A stretch of DNA of 64,000 nucleotides, from NCBI RefSeq assembly GCF_003286415.2, contig NZ_CP043450.1, positions 806,001 to 870,000 on the forward strand. Reading direction: 5' to 3'. This DNA comes from Mucilaginibacter rubeus. GTDB lineage: Bacteria > Bacteroidota > Bacteroidia > Sphingobacteriales > Sphingobacteriaceae. Of this stretch, positions 35,467 to 45,566 are shown in pieces. A program made the translations under genes and the position numbers. The notes under the pieces are model-generated. The model made no database searches. It was not told the DNA's origin and worked only from the letters and a program-made list of their open reading frames with translations. Every line of letters begins with the position of its first letter. Position 1 is the stretch's first letter.

Positions 35467-36581
35467 ATGGAAAAACAAGAAATCAAAAGCTGGTCTGCAA
35501 AGTACCTGAACGGGGATGCCACCGAAAAAGAGAAAGCCATGCTGGAAGCCTGGTACCTGGAACTGGGAGAAGACCTGGCGGATATCCCGGAGGATAGGAT
35601 CCGTCAGATCGGGGAGGACATCTGCCGGGAGCTGCCCGGAAATGGCGGAGGAAAGTTTCGAACAGGAATTTTACTGGCGGCAGCCGCCATCGCTGTGGTC
35701 ATGGTTTCGCTGATCCTGGAAGTTGTTTTCCATAAACGCGACCTGCTTGTTCGAAATGAAACCCGTGACATACCGCCGGGTGGCAACAAGGCGATGCTGA
35801 CCCTCTCGAATGGGCAGGTGATCGATCTTGCGGAAGCCGCAAACGGAAGGCTCGCAGTTGAGCAGGGGACCAATATCATGAAAAACGCGGCTGGTCAGGT
35901 GGTATACCGGGACAAAAGAGATGCCGGTCGGAACAGTCCGGCGGGAGAAAATACCATGACGACGCCGGTAGGGGGCATGTGGCAGCTGAGCCTGCCCGAC
36001 GGCACCAGGGTCTGCTCAATAACTCGTCATCGCTGACCTATCCAACCACTTTCCGCGGCCAAATACAGCGCAGGGTCTCACTGACCGGGGAAGCTTATTT
36101 TGAAGTCGCCAAAGATAAGGCGCACCCTTTTGTTGTCAGCGGCAGCGGACAGGAAGTAAAAGTGCTGGGTACGCATTTTAATATCAAGTCGTTTAAAGAA
36201 GATCAACTGGTCCGGACAACGCTGCTGGAAGGCAGGGTTAATGTAGGCAGTATCGACAAACGCTTTCATCGGCTGCTGCTCCCCGGACAACAAGCCCGCT
36301 TCTCCGGAAATAATCTGGACGTGGCCCAGGTCAATGCTGAAATGGTAATAGCCTGGAAAAATGGCTATTTCAGGTTCGACAATACCCCTATTGAACAGGT
36401 AATGCGGGAGATCGCCCGATGGTATGACATCGATGTCCGTTTTGATGGCCCCTTACCCACAGAAAAACTCAGCGGCAGGATCTCCCGCTCCAAAAACATC
36501 AGCAAAGTGCTGAGCGCCCTCGAGGCTAGCAAAACCGTGCATTTCAAAGTAGAAGGAAGGAGGGTGACGGTAATGAAGTAA
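35467..36581 (+). pseudogene. FecR-type anti-sigma factor, split by a one-base deletion
   Basis: From ATG 35467 the protein has the FecR layout: a short cytoplasmic part (MEKQEIKSWSAKYLNGDATE), one membrane helix near residue 65 (GILLAAAAIAVVMVSLI) and a periplasmic part. At about 36014 the frame breaks: LPDGTRV should continue as WLNNSSSLTYP, which is found one base out of frame as NNSSSLTYPTTFRGQIQRRV. One missing G (TCTGCTC for TCTGGCTC) explains it. The second half (SLTGEAYFEVAKDKAHPFVV, then VLGTHFNIKSF, then the C-terminal secretin/TonB-like domain) is intact. If real, signalling from SusC to the sigma factor is lost; a sequencing error is possible. Confidence 0.8.
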
Positions 36582-36611
36582 TATCTTAATGATAAGAATC
36601 AGTTAATTAAA

Positions 36612-36658
36612 AGCCAGGAGACCGGTCCGACCCGGTTACCTGGCTTAAGCTGGTCTCC
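36612..36658 (+). promoter_or_regulatory. Overlapping alternative hairpins between fecR and susC
   Basis: Two inverted repeats share bases: AGCCAGG (36612-36618) with CCTGGCT (36639-36645), and GGAGACC (36617-36623) with GGTCTCC (36652-36658). They cannot fully form together, so the leader could switch between folds. No matching riboswitch class is recognised. A terminator after fecR is the simpler reading. Confidence 0.4.
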
Positions 36659-36746
36659 TTTAAAGGTTTTAACTATTAACGAACAGCGATGCAGCCGGAT
36701 CATCACGACAATATACGGCCGCAGCGCTTCCCAACTCCAACAACGA

Positions 36747-39700
36747 ATGTACAGTTTTTATAAAGAAAAACTGGTACGGTCAAACCGCCGTACCTCTTTG
36801 GTCCTGAAAGCCTTCCGGCTTGCGGCCATTTTAATGGTGATCCTGAACATGCAGGTCAGTGCAAAGCCGCTCCTGCAGAAAGTCACTTTGACAGAAAAGA
36901 ACAGCACGCTGCTTTCCGTCATGGAAAAGATCAGCAACCAGACCGGCTATGACTTTATATTGCCGGAGGGCGTTATCAAGTACGCAAGGCCTGTTACCCT
37001 CACGGTTCAGCAGGAAGAACTGAACCTGGTGCTTAAAAAAATATTCGATGAGCAGCCGCTGGCCTACGAATTGCAGGAAAAGATGGTAGTCATCAGCAGG
37101 AAGAACCCTGCGCCGCCGGTAAAGCCCGCCACGGTGCCTAAAGCTCCGGTCAATGTAACAGGGGAAGTTGCTGATACCGCTGGTAAACCGCTCAATTCGG
37201 CGACGATCCGGGTCGCCGGCAGGAACGTTTTTTATTATACAGATGAAGCCGGTAAATTCGCGTTTGCGGCGGAACCCGGCGACCAGGTGACCATCTCGTT
37301 CATCGGGTACCAACCTTATTCATTTACCGTTGCCCCCGGAATCCCATACCAGAAAATTACGCTTCACCCAACTACCTCGGCGATCACCGAGGTCAGCGTC
37401 GTATCGACCGGCTACCAGAATATTCCGAAAGAACGGGCGACAGGATCGTTCGCGCAGCTGAATAATGAGTTGCTTAACCGGCGTACCGGCAGCGATATTG
37501 TCAGCAGGCTGGAAGGTGTTGTGCCGGGCCTGTTATTTAACAGAAACACATCAGCTTCGTCCAGGGGCATCAGTGATATCAGCCTCAGGGGAACGAATAC
37601 CCTTTTTTCCAACAGCCAGCCGTTGATCGTACTGGACGGCTTTCCTTTTGATGGTGACATGAGCAATATCAATCCCAACGATATCGAGAACATCACCATA
37701 TTAAAAGACGCGGCAGCGGCAAGCATCTGGGGCGTAAAGTCGGGCAACGGCGTGATCGTAATGAACACAAAAAAAGGAAAACGCAATGAAAAACTGGCGG
37801 TTGAGCTCAATGCCAATGTTACGGCTACAGCTAAACCTGACCTGTTTTACAGCCCTGACTACCTCAACTCATCCGATTATGTCGACATCGAGCAGCGCCT
37901 GTTCAAAGCCGGTTTTTATGACGGGCAGATCGGTGACCCGCTCCAGGTTACTTCTCCGGTAGTCAACATCCTGGCTTCTCAAAGGGAGGGCACTTCATCC
38001 GCTTCAGAGGCTGATGCTCAGATCAAGGCCCTGAGGAAACAAGATACCCGCAGCCAGCTTGATAAATATTTTTACAGGCGCGGTTATATGCAACAGTACA
38101 ACCTGAACTTTCGTGGGGGCAGCGATAAAAGCGATTATTACTTTTCAGCAGGCGAGGACCATAATACCGCGACGCTGACCGGTAACAGCAATAACCGCAT
38201 TACGCTGAACGCGAACTATAATTTCTACCCGATAAAGAACCTGCAGCTTTCAGCCGCAATTAATTATATCCATGCGAATGCAACCGCTAACAGTACCGCC
38301 GCAAACACTACCGCTGGCGGACGTTATGTCAATTTTACCTTCCCCTACGAATCGTTCGCCGACGGGAACGGCAATCCTCTGCCAATTGTCAAAGGCCTGA
38401 ATTATGAGTTTGCCAAAGGTGCGCAGCAGCAAGGCTATCTTGACTGGCTTTACCGCCCGCTGGATGAACTCCGGAATGCAGATAATACCAGCTCATCCAT
38501 AGAAAACCGCATCAATGTCGGGGCGCAATACCGTTTGATCCCGGGCCTGGACATCTCCCTCAGATACCAGTTTGAAAAACAGGTCAGCAATGCGGATAAT
38601 TATTACAGCCTGGCGACTTTTTATACGCGCGACCTCATCAACCAGTATGCACAGCCCAACGGTGACGGCACTTTTACCTACCCGATCCCCAATGAAGGAA
38701 TCTTACAGCAATCGGATGGCATGTTGACATCCCACCGGGTGCGGGGGCAGATCAGCTTTGACCGGGAAATAGCCGCCGGTCACCGGGTAAACGCGATTAT
38801 TGGCAGCGAGGTGAGTTCAGCAATTACGGAAAGCAGTAACGGTACAGTTTACGGATATGACAAGGAAACAGGGACAAGCGCTGCGCAGATCGATTATGCT
38901 ACCTACTTCAACCTGAACCCCGAAAGCGGTGCTTTACAAATTCCGACGAACCTCGGTTTCGGGAAATTCACAGATCATTACATTTCCTATTTCGGAAATG
39001 CAGCCTATACCTACCTCGACCGTTATACTTTTTCCGTTAGCGCTAGGATCGACCGCTCCAACCTTTTCGGCGTGGCGACGAATCACAAATCGGTACCGTT
39101 ATATTCGACCGGCCTGGCCTGGGACATCAGCAAGGAACAGTTCTATCATGTTTCCTGGATGCCCTACCTGAAAGTGCGCGCTACCTACGGCTATAACGCC
39201 AATGTGAATAAAAGCGCGTCTGCCATCACGACGCTGGAACAGCAAGGTAACGCTTACTATTCCGGTGTCCCCTATAATATGATCAACAGTCCAGGTAACC
39301 CGGAATTGCGTTGGGAGAAAGTTCGTATTGCCAATTTTGGTATAGACTACAGCTTGAAAAACAATTTACTGTCAGGTAGCTTAGAATATTACACCAAACG
39401 CGGAATAGACCTGTTTGGCAGTTCGCCACTGCCGCCCTCGGCCGGTTTTACGACATTTTTCGGGAATACCGCGAATACGTCGGGCCACGGCTTCGATTTC
39501 GTGCTCAACTCGCGCAATATCTACCGAAGCGATTTTAAGTGGACGAGTAACCTCCTGATCAGTTATGTGACCGACAAAGTGAGGGTGTACGACAATCCGG
39601 CAACTACCTTGACCTACTTGTCTTCGGGCAGCGGGAACGGCGGGACGATCACGCCCTTCGTTGGCCAGCCGATCTACGGTATTTACAGTTTCAGATCGGG

Positions 39701-40310
39701 GCCGCTGACCCATGATACCGGCGACCCGCAGGGATATCTTGACGGGCAGCTGAGCACGGATTACAAAAACATCATTTCCAAAACCGGGATAACTGATCTG
39801 TACTATAATGGCCCTTCCAGGCCGACGACTTTTGGCTCTTTCCGGAATACTTTCAGCTACAACAACTGGACGCTGTCCGCCAATATCATCTTCAAGCTTA
39901 ACTACTATTTCCGCAAGTCATCGACAGGCCTTTCTTATGACCAGATCGCCTATGGTTTGGTGAACAGCGATTATGCCAGGCGCTGGCGAAGCCCGGGCGA
40001 CGAGGCGCATACAAGCGTTCCGTCTATACTGATGCCGCCAGCAAGCACCGACCGGTACACTTTTTACCAGTATTCGCAGGCACTTGTTGACAAAGGTGAC
40101 CATGTCCGGTTGCAGGACATCCGGCTGTCCTATGCTTTCAGCCCGTTCCATGGCGACAATCCCATATTTAAGAGGCTGGAGGTTTTTACCTACCTGAATA
40201 ATGTGGGCATCCTTTGGAGTGCCAACAAGGACCATCTCGACCCGGACCTGTATTCGGGCGCATACCCCCTTCCGCGAACCCTTTCCATTGGCTTTAACTC
40301 CAGATTCTAA
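36747..40310 (+). CDS. SusC/RagA-family TonB-dependent outer-membrane transporter with STN domain
   Basis: Protein of 1187 residues that imports glycans, peptides or other nutrients across the outer membrane with its SusD partner, powered by TonB. It has an N-terminal signal segment, an STN signalling domain (VTLTEKNSTLLSVMEKISNQ, residues 47-115), a carboxypeptidase-like repeat (VNVTGEVADTAGKPLNSATI, 137-210), the plug (SLRGTNTLFSNSQPLIVLDG, then DIENITILKDAAAASIWGVK) and a long beta-barrel ending in the aromatic SIGFNSRF. The STN domain means it normally signals through FecR, whose gene just upstream is frameshifted. The substrate cannot be read. The SusD gene starts two bases after its stop codon. 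Confidence 0.95.
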   Translation: MYSFYKEKLVRSNRRTSLVLKAFRLAAILMVILNMQVSAKPLLQKVTLTEKNSTLLSVMEKISNQTGYDFILPEGVIKYARPVTLTVQQEELNLVLKKIFDEQPLAYELQEKMVVISRKNPAPPVKPATVPKAPVNVTGEVADTAGKPLNSATIRVAGRNVFYYTDEAGKFAFAAEPGDQVTISFIGYQPYSFTVAPGIPYQKITLHPTTSAITEVSVVSTGYQNIPKERATGSFAQLNNELLNRRTGSDIVSRLEGVVPGLLFNRNTSASSRGISDISLRGTNTLFSNSQPLIVLDGFPFDGDMSNINPNDIENITILKDAAAASIWGVKSGNGVIVMNTKKGKRNEKLAVELNANVTATAKPDLFYSPDYLNSSDYVDIEQRLFKAGFYDGQIGDPLQVTSPVVNILASQREGTSSASEADAQIKALRKQDTRSQLDKYFYRRGYMQQYNLNFRGGSDKSDYYFSAGEDHNTATLTGNSNNRITLNANYNFYPIKNLQLSAAINYIHANATANSTAANTTAGGRYVNFTFPYESFADGNGNPLPIVKGLNYEFAKGAQQQGYLDWLYRPLDELRNADNTSSSIENRINVGAQYRLIPGLDISLRYQFEKQVSNADNYYSLATFYTRDLINQYAQPNGDGTFTYPIPNEGILQQSDGMLTSHRVRGQISFDREIAAGHRVNAIIGSEVSSAITESSNGTVYGYDKETGTSAAQIDYATYFNLNPESGALQIPTNLGFGKFTDHYISYFGNAAYTYLDRYTFSVSARIDRSNLFGVATNHKSVPLYSTGLAWDISKEQFYHVSWMPYLKVRATYGYNANVNKSASAITTLEQQGNAYYSGVPYNMINSPGNPELRWEKVRIANFGIDYSLKNNLLSGSLEYYTKRGIDLFGSSPLPPSAGFTTFFGNTANTSGHGFDFVLNSRNIYRSDFKWTSNLLISYVTDKVRVYDNPATTLTYLSSGSGNGGTITPFVGQPIYGIYSFRSGPLTHDTGDPQGYLDGQLSTDYKNIISKTGITDLYYNGPSRPTTFGSFRNTFSYNNWTLSANIIFKLNYYFRKSSTGLSYDQIAYGLVNSDYARRWRSPGDEAHTSVPSILMPPASTDRYTFYQYSQALVDKGDHVRLQDIRLSYAFSPFHGDNPIFKRLEVFTYLNNVGILWSANKDHLDPDLYSGAYPLPRTLSIGFNSRF

Positions 40311-40312
40311 CC

Positions 40313-41713
40313 ATGAAAAATACCATCACCGGCCCTTTGCTCGGGTGCATCGTCTGCATCATGGGCCTGACATTAAACGGTTGCAAGAAACAGGACGATT
40401 TCTTAAACACCAAGCCTAACCAGGCGCTGAAAACGCCAACCACCCTGGCGGACCTCAAAGGCCTGTTACAGAACGAAAATGTATTCAACAACCAGCCCGA
40501 CCCGGGACTGGGCGAGATCGCTTCGGACGATTTCCTGATCCAGGATGCCGTGTTCCCGACATTGTCGTCAACCGACCGTAATGCGTATACCTGGGCGGAG
40601 GAGGTATTCGACGCTTCTACTACGCAGTCATCGGACTGGAATTCGCCATACCAGATGGTTTACTACGCCAACGTGGTGCTGGATGCGCTGCCGGTTATTA
40701 CGCCATCGGCGGGCGAAAAAGCTTCTTATGAACAGGTAAAGGCCGGCGCTTTATTCTACCGGGCCTGGGCTTTCTACGGCCTGTTGCAAACATTCGCCCT
40801 GCCTTATGATCAAAGCAAGGCAGCGGATCAGCCGGGAATCCCCCTGCGACTGAGTTCCGACCTCAATACGCACCCGGGCAGGTCGAGCATTGCGGAATGT
40901 TATGCCAAAGTTATCAGTGACCTCAGATCGGCGCTTCCTGCTTTACCTGTTACCCCGGTATACAAGACTGCGCCGTCACAGCCCGCGGTAAATGCCCTGC
41001 TGGCGCGGATCAGCCTGGCCATGCGGAATTATCCGGCGGCGCTGACCTACGCTAATGCTTGCCTTGCACAGTTTTCCACGCTAACGGATTACAATACGCT
41101 GAACAAACCGACGACGACCGCGATTAACAATGCTTTCCTATCAGAGGATATCTACCATTCCAATATGGTCGGGCACGTTGTGTACAGTGTACGGCGGGAC
41201 AGTTATATCGGCCCCGGCCTGTATAACAGCTATGACCTGAATGACCTGCGCAAAACCAAATTTTTTACGATCCTCGATGGCCTGCCGCAGTACCCGCGCT
41301 TTGTCGGCTCCTATGATTTCAAAGGGTTGAAATATGATGGTCTCGCCACGGATGAAGTTTACCTGATCAAAGCCGAATGCCAGGCCAGGGGAGGGGATGC
41401 TGCCGGTGCGATGGCGTCGTTAAATACCTTGCTCGTTACAAGATGGAAGACCGGGGCATTCATACCCTATAGCGCATCAAACGCAGATGACGCATTGCTG
41501 CAGGTATTGAGCGAGCGCCGGAAGGAATTGCTGTTGCGGGGCCTGCGCTGGACGGACCTGCGCCGGCTCAACCAGGAAAGCCGCTTTGCCCTTACCCTGC
41601 AACGGACGTTTAGCGGCGCTATCTACACGCTGCCGCCGAACGATTCCAGGTATGCTTTCCCCATTCCGGATATCGAGGTCCAGTTGGGCGGCCTGACCCA
41701 AAATCCAAGATAA
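40313..41713 (+). CDS. SusD/RagB-family nutrient-binding lipoprotein
   Basis: Protein of 466 residues with a lipoprotein signal (IMGLTLNGC, lipidated Cys at about residue 24) and the SusD-type start KKQDDFLNTKPNQALKTPTT. The TPR-like helical body is interrupted by loops, and the C-terminal end has ERRKELLLRGLRWTDLRRLN, the usual SusD motif. It caps the SusC barrel as an outer-membrane lid and binds the substrate. The tight spacing to susC shows one operon. No polysaccharide-degrading enzyme lies nearby, so this may be a peptide or small-molecule system. Confidence 0.95.
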   Translation: MKNTITGPLLGCIVCIMGLTLNGCKKQDDFLNTKPNQALKTPTTLADLKGLLQNENVFNNQPDPGLGEIASDDFLIQDAVFPTLSSTDRNAYTWAEEVFDASTTQSSDWNSPYQMVYYANVVLDALPVITPSAGEKASYEQVKAGALFYRAWAFYGLLQTFALPYDQSKAADQPGIPLRLSSDLNTHPGRSSIAECYAKVISDLRSALPALPVTPVYKTAPSQPAVNALLARISLAMRNYPAALTYANACLAQFSTLTDYNTLNKPTTTAINNAFLSEDIYHSNMVGHVVYSVRRDSYIGPGLYNSYDLNDLRKTKFFTILDGLPQYPRFVGSYDFKGLKYDGLATDEVYLIKAECQARGGDAAGAMASLNTLLVTRWKTGAFIPYSASNADDALLQVLSERRKELLLRGLRWTDLRRLNQESRFALTLQRTFSGAIYTLPPNDSRYAFPIPDIEVQLGGLTQNPR

Positions 41714-41729
41714 GGAGGAGAACAGCATC

Positions 41730-43136
41730 ATGAAAAAAATAACCTTCCTGATTTTTATATGGTTTTTTACTTGTGTTCAGCTTTTCGCGACTGAAGACAG
41801 GGTTAGGATCATCGGGCAAGCTGATTTCCTGAAGGACGGGGATACGATTGCTGTTACGGTTTCTCCTTATGCAGGTAGGTTAAATGAGCTCAAATCTTCC
41901 TTTGCTGCTCCCGCAAAGGGTAGCCGCTTTACGCTGGAGATCCCGGATGACGATCAACCGCGGTTCGTACTGGTCCGGTTCAATAAGCCCGGAAAGGCAG
42001 AGTTAGGTCCGTTACTCATTTTTCCGGGGGATGACCTTGACTTTGGCATTCGAAAAGCTGAAACCCTGTTTAAAGGCCCGTCCGCAAAACGGTTTGAGGT
42101 GCAGCAACAACTGGCAGTCTTGTCGGCCCGATGTAAGCAGGAATTTAAAACAGTTTATGCACCGGAGGGATTGGCTTCGTCTTTCTCCCGGATAGATTCC
42201 TGTACTGAGGTCTGCCAGCGCTTACTGGAAAAAAGTAAATCAGGGATTGGCCGGTCCGCCTGGGAATGGTTGTGCAATGAGGCGATGGCGGAGGCCGTTA
42301 CTTCCAAACTGGGGTATATGACCTATACTTGCCTGAATAAGCCCGGAGCAATACAGGATCGATACATTACCGCCTTACGGAAATACGGCAGGCCTTTCAA
42401 TAGCTATCCTTCATTTCTTGCCGCGGATAGCTTAGACAGGCCGTCTTCTAAGTTCGCTGTGGAAATGATTTACCGACAATACCTGGTCGATTCCTGTATC
42501 CTGACCCGCAGGAAATTCAGCCTGCATGATTGTTATTTATATGAATCCCGGCATTTCAGGGGGGCTATGCGGGAGCAACTGGTAATGGAACTTTTTATGC
42601 TCAAAAGGAACAGTCCGGAAATATCAGCAGCAGATATCGAGGATGCCTTAAGCTATGTCAGCAATTCCGCGTTCCGGCAGGTATTGGAAAAGATCATGGC
42701 GCGAAGCACGGCGGGAGCGGTTGCGCCGGACTTTGAGCTGAAAGACGAAAATGACAGGCTGGTTAAACTGAGCGACTTCAGGGGTAAGGTAGTCATCCTG
42801 GATTTCTGGTTTACAGGTTGCGGGGCCTGCAAGGCTTTGGCGCCGGCGCTTGACGCGCTCGAAAAGAAGTATGCTAACCGTCCTGTCGTGTTCTTGTCTG
42901 TTTCCATCGATAAATCCCGGGAACAATGGCTGCGTACCTTAAAAACGAACCAGTATACCTCACCGCTGGCGGTAAAGCTTTATACCGAGGGTAGGGGCGA
43001 TCAGCACCAGGTCATCAAGGATTACGATGTTCATGGGTTCCCGACTATCATTATAGTGGACAAGGAGGGAAGGTTGGGGCCAAAGCCGGAATTGGATGAT
43101 GAAGGGTTATCCCGGGTGATCGAAGGATATCTCTAA
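41730..43136 (+). CDS. TlpA/ResA-like thioredoxin-fold protein of the SusC/SusD operon
   Basis: Protein of 468 residues with a signal peptide ending near residue 20 and a Shine-Dalgarno (AAGGAGGAG) just before ATG 41730. The N-terminal 330 residues are the extended domain common in Bacteroidota TlpA-like proteins. Residues 330-465 are the thioredoxin fold: APDFELKDENDRLVKLSDFR, active-site FTGCGACKALAP with CxxC as CGAC, and the cis-Pro region GFPTIIIVDKEGRL. It would act as a periplasmic disulfide reductase or oxidase. Proteins of this type often follow SusC/SusD pairs without a proven link to the transported substrate. Confidence 0.9.
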   Translation: MKKITFLIFIWFFTCVQLFATEDRVRIIGQADFLKDGDTIAVTVSPYAGRLNELKSSFAAPAKGSRFTLEIPDDDQPRFVLVRFNKPGKAELGPLLIFPGDDLDFGIRKAETLFKGPSAKRFEVQQQLAVLSARCKQEFKTVYAPEGLASSFSRIDSCTEVCQRLLEKSKSGIGRSAWEWLCNEAMAEAVTSKLGYMTYTCLNKPGAIQDRYITALRKYGRPFNSYPSFLAADSLDRPSSKFAVEMIYRQYLVDSCILTRRKFSLHDCYLYESRHFRGAMREQLVMELFMLKRNSPEISAADIEDALSYVSNSAFRQVLEKIMARSTAGAVAPDFELKDENDRLVKLSDFRGKVVILDFWFTGCGACKALAPALDALEKKYANRPVVFLSVSIDKSREQWLRTLKTNQYTSPLAVKLYTEGRGDQHQVIKDYDVHGFPTIIIVDKEGRLGPKPELDDEGLSRVIEGYL

Positions 43137-44042
43137 GGTGAAAATTTTGAAATATTAAATATCTCGCTACTATAGGCTAATTTAAAATTATGCTGACTTA
43201 ATTATGATTTTAAATTGCTTGAGGATATGCCGAGGCTACTTTTAAAGGTAAATCTGTTCCTGAATGTTTTTGTAAGGCTCTTATGGCAGTTAGATTTAAG
43301 AAAAATAAAAAATGGATTTAGGTAGTATAGTCAAAATGCTCAATCTGTTTAATAAATTTGAAGGGCAAAGTGCTGTTTAATTTGCAAATGACTTTGTCAG
43401 TCAATGGAAGCCGGCCTAATTTTTTTTACTGAGTTGATTTGATTTGGTAGGATTTCCACCCTCTCATGTTAAAAGGCGCACCAATAAATCATTTACTTAT
43501 ATTCGTTTGTTCAAATTTTTGGATGCAATAATATATTCAGTTATCTGAAAATCGTTTGCTTAATTCTCGGCTTAGGCTAATAAAATAGAGCAAGAGAAGC
43601 TTGGAAAAAGCCCAGCTGTTTTGGTTGAGCTCAGAATTAATTATATGACTAAACCTCCGCCTTCAGTGGTGTATGTCAGTAGCGGAGGCTACGTCAGAAA
43701 TCTTATGCATAGTTTTGAGTGAATACCTTTGCTTCTACTATTTAGTTACTAGCACATTTAAAGCCCCCACCTTAGGTGGGGCTTTAAATGTCTTGTTATC
43801 ACAATGTAGGTGGGTGTGAATTAGGAAACTTATACCGGCATGGATATGCTTTTTTTCTTTTTCGTCAGTTTCTTCCTTTTTTGTGCTGTCCACAAAGGTA
43901 TAAGGACTAAATTGTTTAAGAGTCTTTTTTACGCATCAGGTGATAGAGACCGTGGCGCTGTCCTGCTGCGCCGTTTGGGCATGGGCTGTAAAAGCCGTGA
44001 TAAGCAGTCGTAATTGGGTAATGTTTTCCATTGTTGTAGTTC
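43137..44042. other. Intergenic region with a few remnants
   Basis: About 900 bases of AT-rich sequence with no supported gene. Around 43652-43692 a CCTCCGC...GCGGAGG inverted repeat is present, and a bidirectional hairpin lies at 43755-43790. A minus-strand 31-codon frame starting near 44032 (MENITQLRLLITAFTAHAQT) looks like a signal peptide remnant of an exported protein that lost its body. Confidence 0.4.
43755..43790. terminator. Strong bidirectional hairpin, probable terminator
   Basis: CATTTAAAGCCCC/CCACC and GGTGGGGCTTTAAATG form a near-perfect palindrome with a one-base bulge and a 3-base loop. It stands alone between the TlpA-like gene (plus) and the minus-strand RHS remnant, with flanking A and T runs suited to termination in both directions. 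Confidence 0.55.
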
Positions 44043-44486
44043 TTATTTTATTTGTATTGATACAACATTTCCATCCATAAAAGTGATATTTACTTTATCG
44101 CCTTCCAAATCCATACTATAATAAATATCGGGTAATGATCGCCAATCTATTACATGGTAATTATGTATATCAATTATTAAGACTTCCAACTCACAGGCTA
44201 AAACGATTGAGGTAGAAACAACTCGTGCTTCATGATAAGGAAAAGACAGTTCAATGTTTAGAGCCACTTGCTTAGAATTGAAGTCAACCACTGCAAACTG
44301 TTCATCTATACCTACTGCGTACACTCCAGGCTGAATGGTAACAAGACTGGGTTTAAGTAGATCACTTGCCCAAGACAGTTTAAAGTTGGCCTGACCATCT
44401 TTTAGAAGCGCGTAACAACGGTCTGCCTTAATGTTTTCAAAGACAATTGTATAGGGAAGCGAGTCAAATATTTCTTTATTAATAAT
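44043..44486 (-). CDS. Orphan immunity-like protein after the decayed RHS tip
   Basis: A minus-strand frame of about 147 residues reads IFDSLPYTIVFENIKADRCY, then GVYAVGIDEQFAVVDFNSKQ, and ends GDKVNITFMDGNVVSIQIK. No good start is present: the only ATG overlapping the preceding toxin-tip stop reads ATG ATA TAG and ends at once. Translation would need an ATT near 44486 or the internal GTG at 44324. It has no signal peptide. Position right after an RHS C-terminal tip suggests an immunity protein for a lost toxin. It may be decayed. Confidence 0.45.
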   Translation of the reverse strand: MINKEIFDSLPYTIVFENIKADRCYALLKDGQANFKLSWASDLLKPSLVTIQPGVYAVGIDEQFAVVDFNSKQVALNIELSFPYHEARVVSTSIVLACELEVLIIDIHNYHVIDWRSLPDIYYSMDLEGDKVNITFMDGNVVSIQIK

Positions 44487-44494
44487 TTCCTATA

Positions 44495-45545
44495 TCATTG
44501 CTTAAAGATTTTAGGCATTAATGTTGTCACTTTTAGAATTTTCGACAAATCACCGCCCTCGTAAAAGAAGCTTGTTGTAATAGAGCCTTTCTTTCCAATA
44601 TTAATGACCTTACTGATAGTTCTACCAAAGTCGTTAGTTTTCCTGGAAACTTCTGTTCCTTTAACTAATGTTTTTCCAAATACTTTAACAAGTGCCTTTT
44701 CGTCTTTAATACCAAGTGTTGTTAAGTCTTTCAAATTCTGCGCAGACCGCTCAACATTATGTGATGCACCTTCAACAACTTTGCCAAAGAAATAATCAAA
44801 CTTACTCTCAGCAACTGTAAACTCGGCAATTTTACTGCCGTTGTTCAGAACTTTAAAGGCACCGGCTCCTCCGCCAACAAAACTTAATCCAATATCGGAA
44901 AACGTGGCAATTGTACTGGCTGTTTGATCATTGGCCCCAGCAAGTTTAGCTGTAGCCTTTATCCCTTTGTAAGTAAGTGAGTCGGTTTCTTATTTGTGGC
45001 AAGTTCAGCAGGTTATAGGAAATGCCGTTGATACCCTTGTTCTGGTCTTTCAGCTCATTGCCATTACCATCATACGTGTACTCATGGGCTATTTGTATTG
45101 CATTTTTGAAGCCTGAGTTTCCTGTATAGCATGTTGCTTAATCATCGATTTTGTCTACCTGATTGGTATTGGCTGTATAGGTATAGGTGAGGCTGTCGAT
45201 CCGCGTCCGCACCGGACTTGCTGTTGTACCGGTATTATCATACCTACCCAAGCCGGTGATGATGCCCATACTGTCATAGGTTAAATTTTCTCCGTATAAA
45301 TTATCCTTTTGGATTACTGGTGTCTTTGCCGGGACGGCAGATAGAAGCCTGTTCAGGTTGTCGTACCCGTAATCATAAGTTTGTTTTAAGTGGCGTTGTA
45401 GTTATTCCTACGACGGCAATGGGTGTAATGTTACCCATATTGTTACAGGTCACATCTTCCCCGTACAGGTTATCTTTTTGCCGTACTGCTGATTGATACC
45501 GCCGAGCTAAGCCGGTTCAGGTTATCACACCCGTACATTATCCTG
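44495..45545 (-). pseudogene. Decayed RHS protein fragment with a C-terminal tip domain
   Basis: On the minus strand, short RHS/YD-repeat pieces can be read in shifting frames (NLYGENLTYDSMGIITGLGR, YTYDGNGNELKDQNKGINGI), with stops and frame breaks, joined near 45000 to a C-terminal tip frame (AGANDQTASTIATFSDIGLS, then NVERSAQNLKDLTTLGIKDE) that ends TTLMPKIFKQ at 44495. The RHS core that should lie between is missing. This is the expected leftover of toxin-tip exchange in polymorphic toxin loci, followed by its immunity-like gene. The tip family is not recognised. Confidence 0.7.
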
Positions 45546-45566
45546 ACCGTTTAAAAAAAAACCGGA

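Noticed and set aside
35218..35478. 86-codon minus-strand frame in the element junction
   Set aside because: It ends in a low-complexity tail, overlaps the fecR start and has no neighbours or family.
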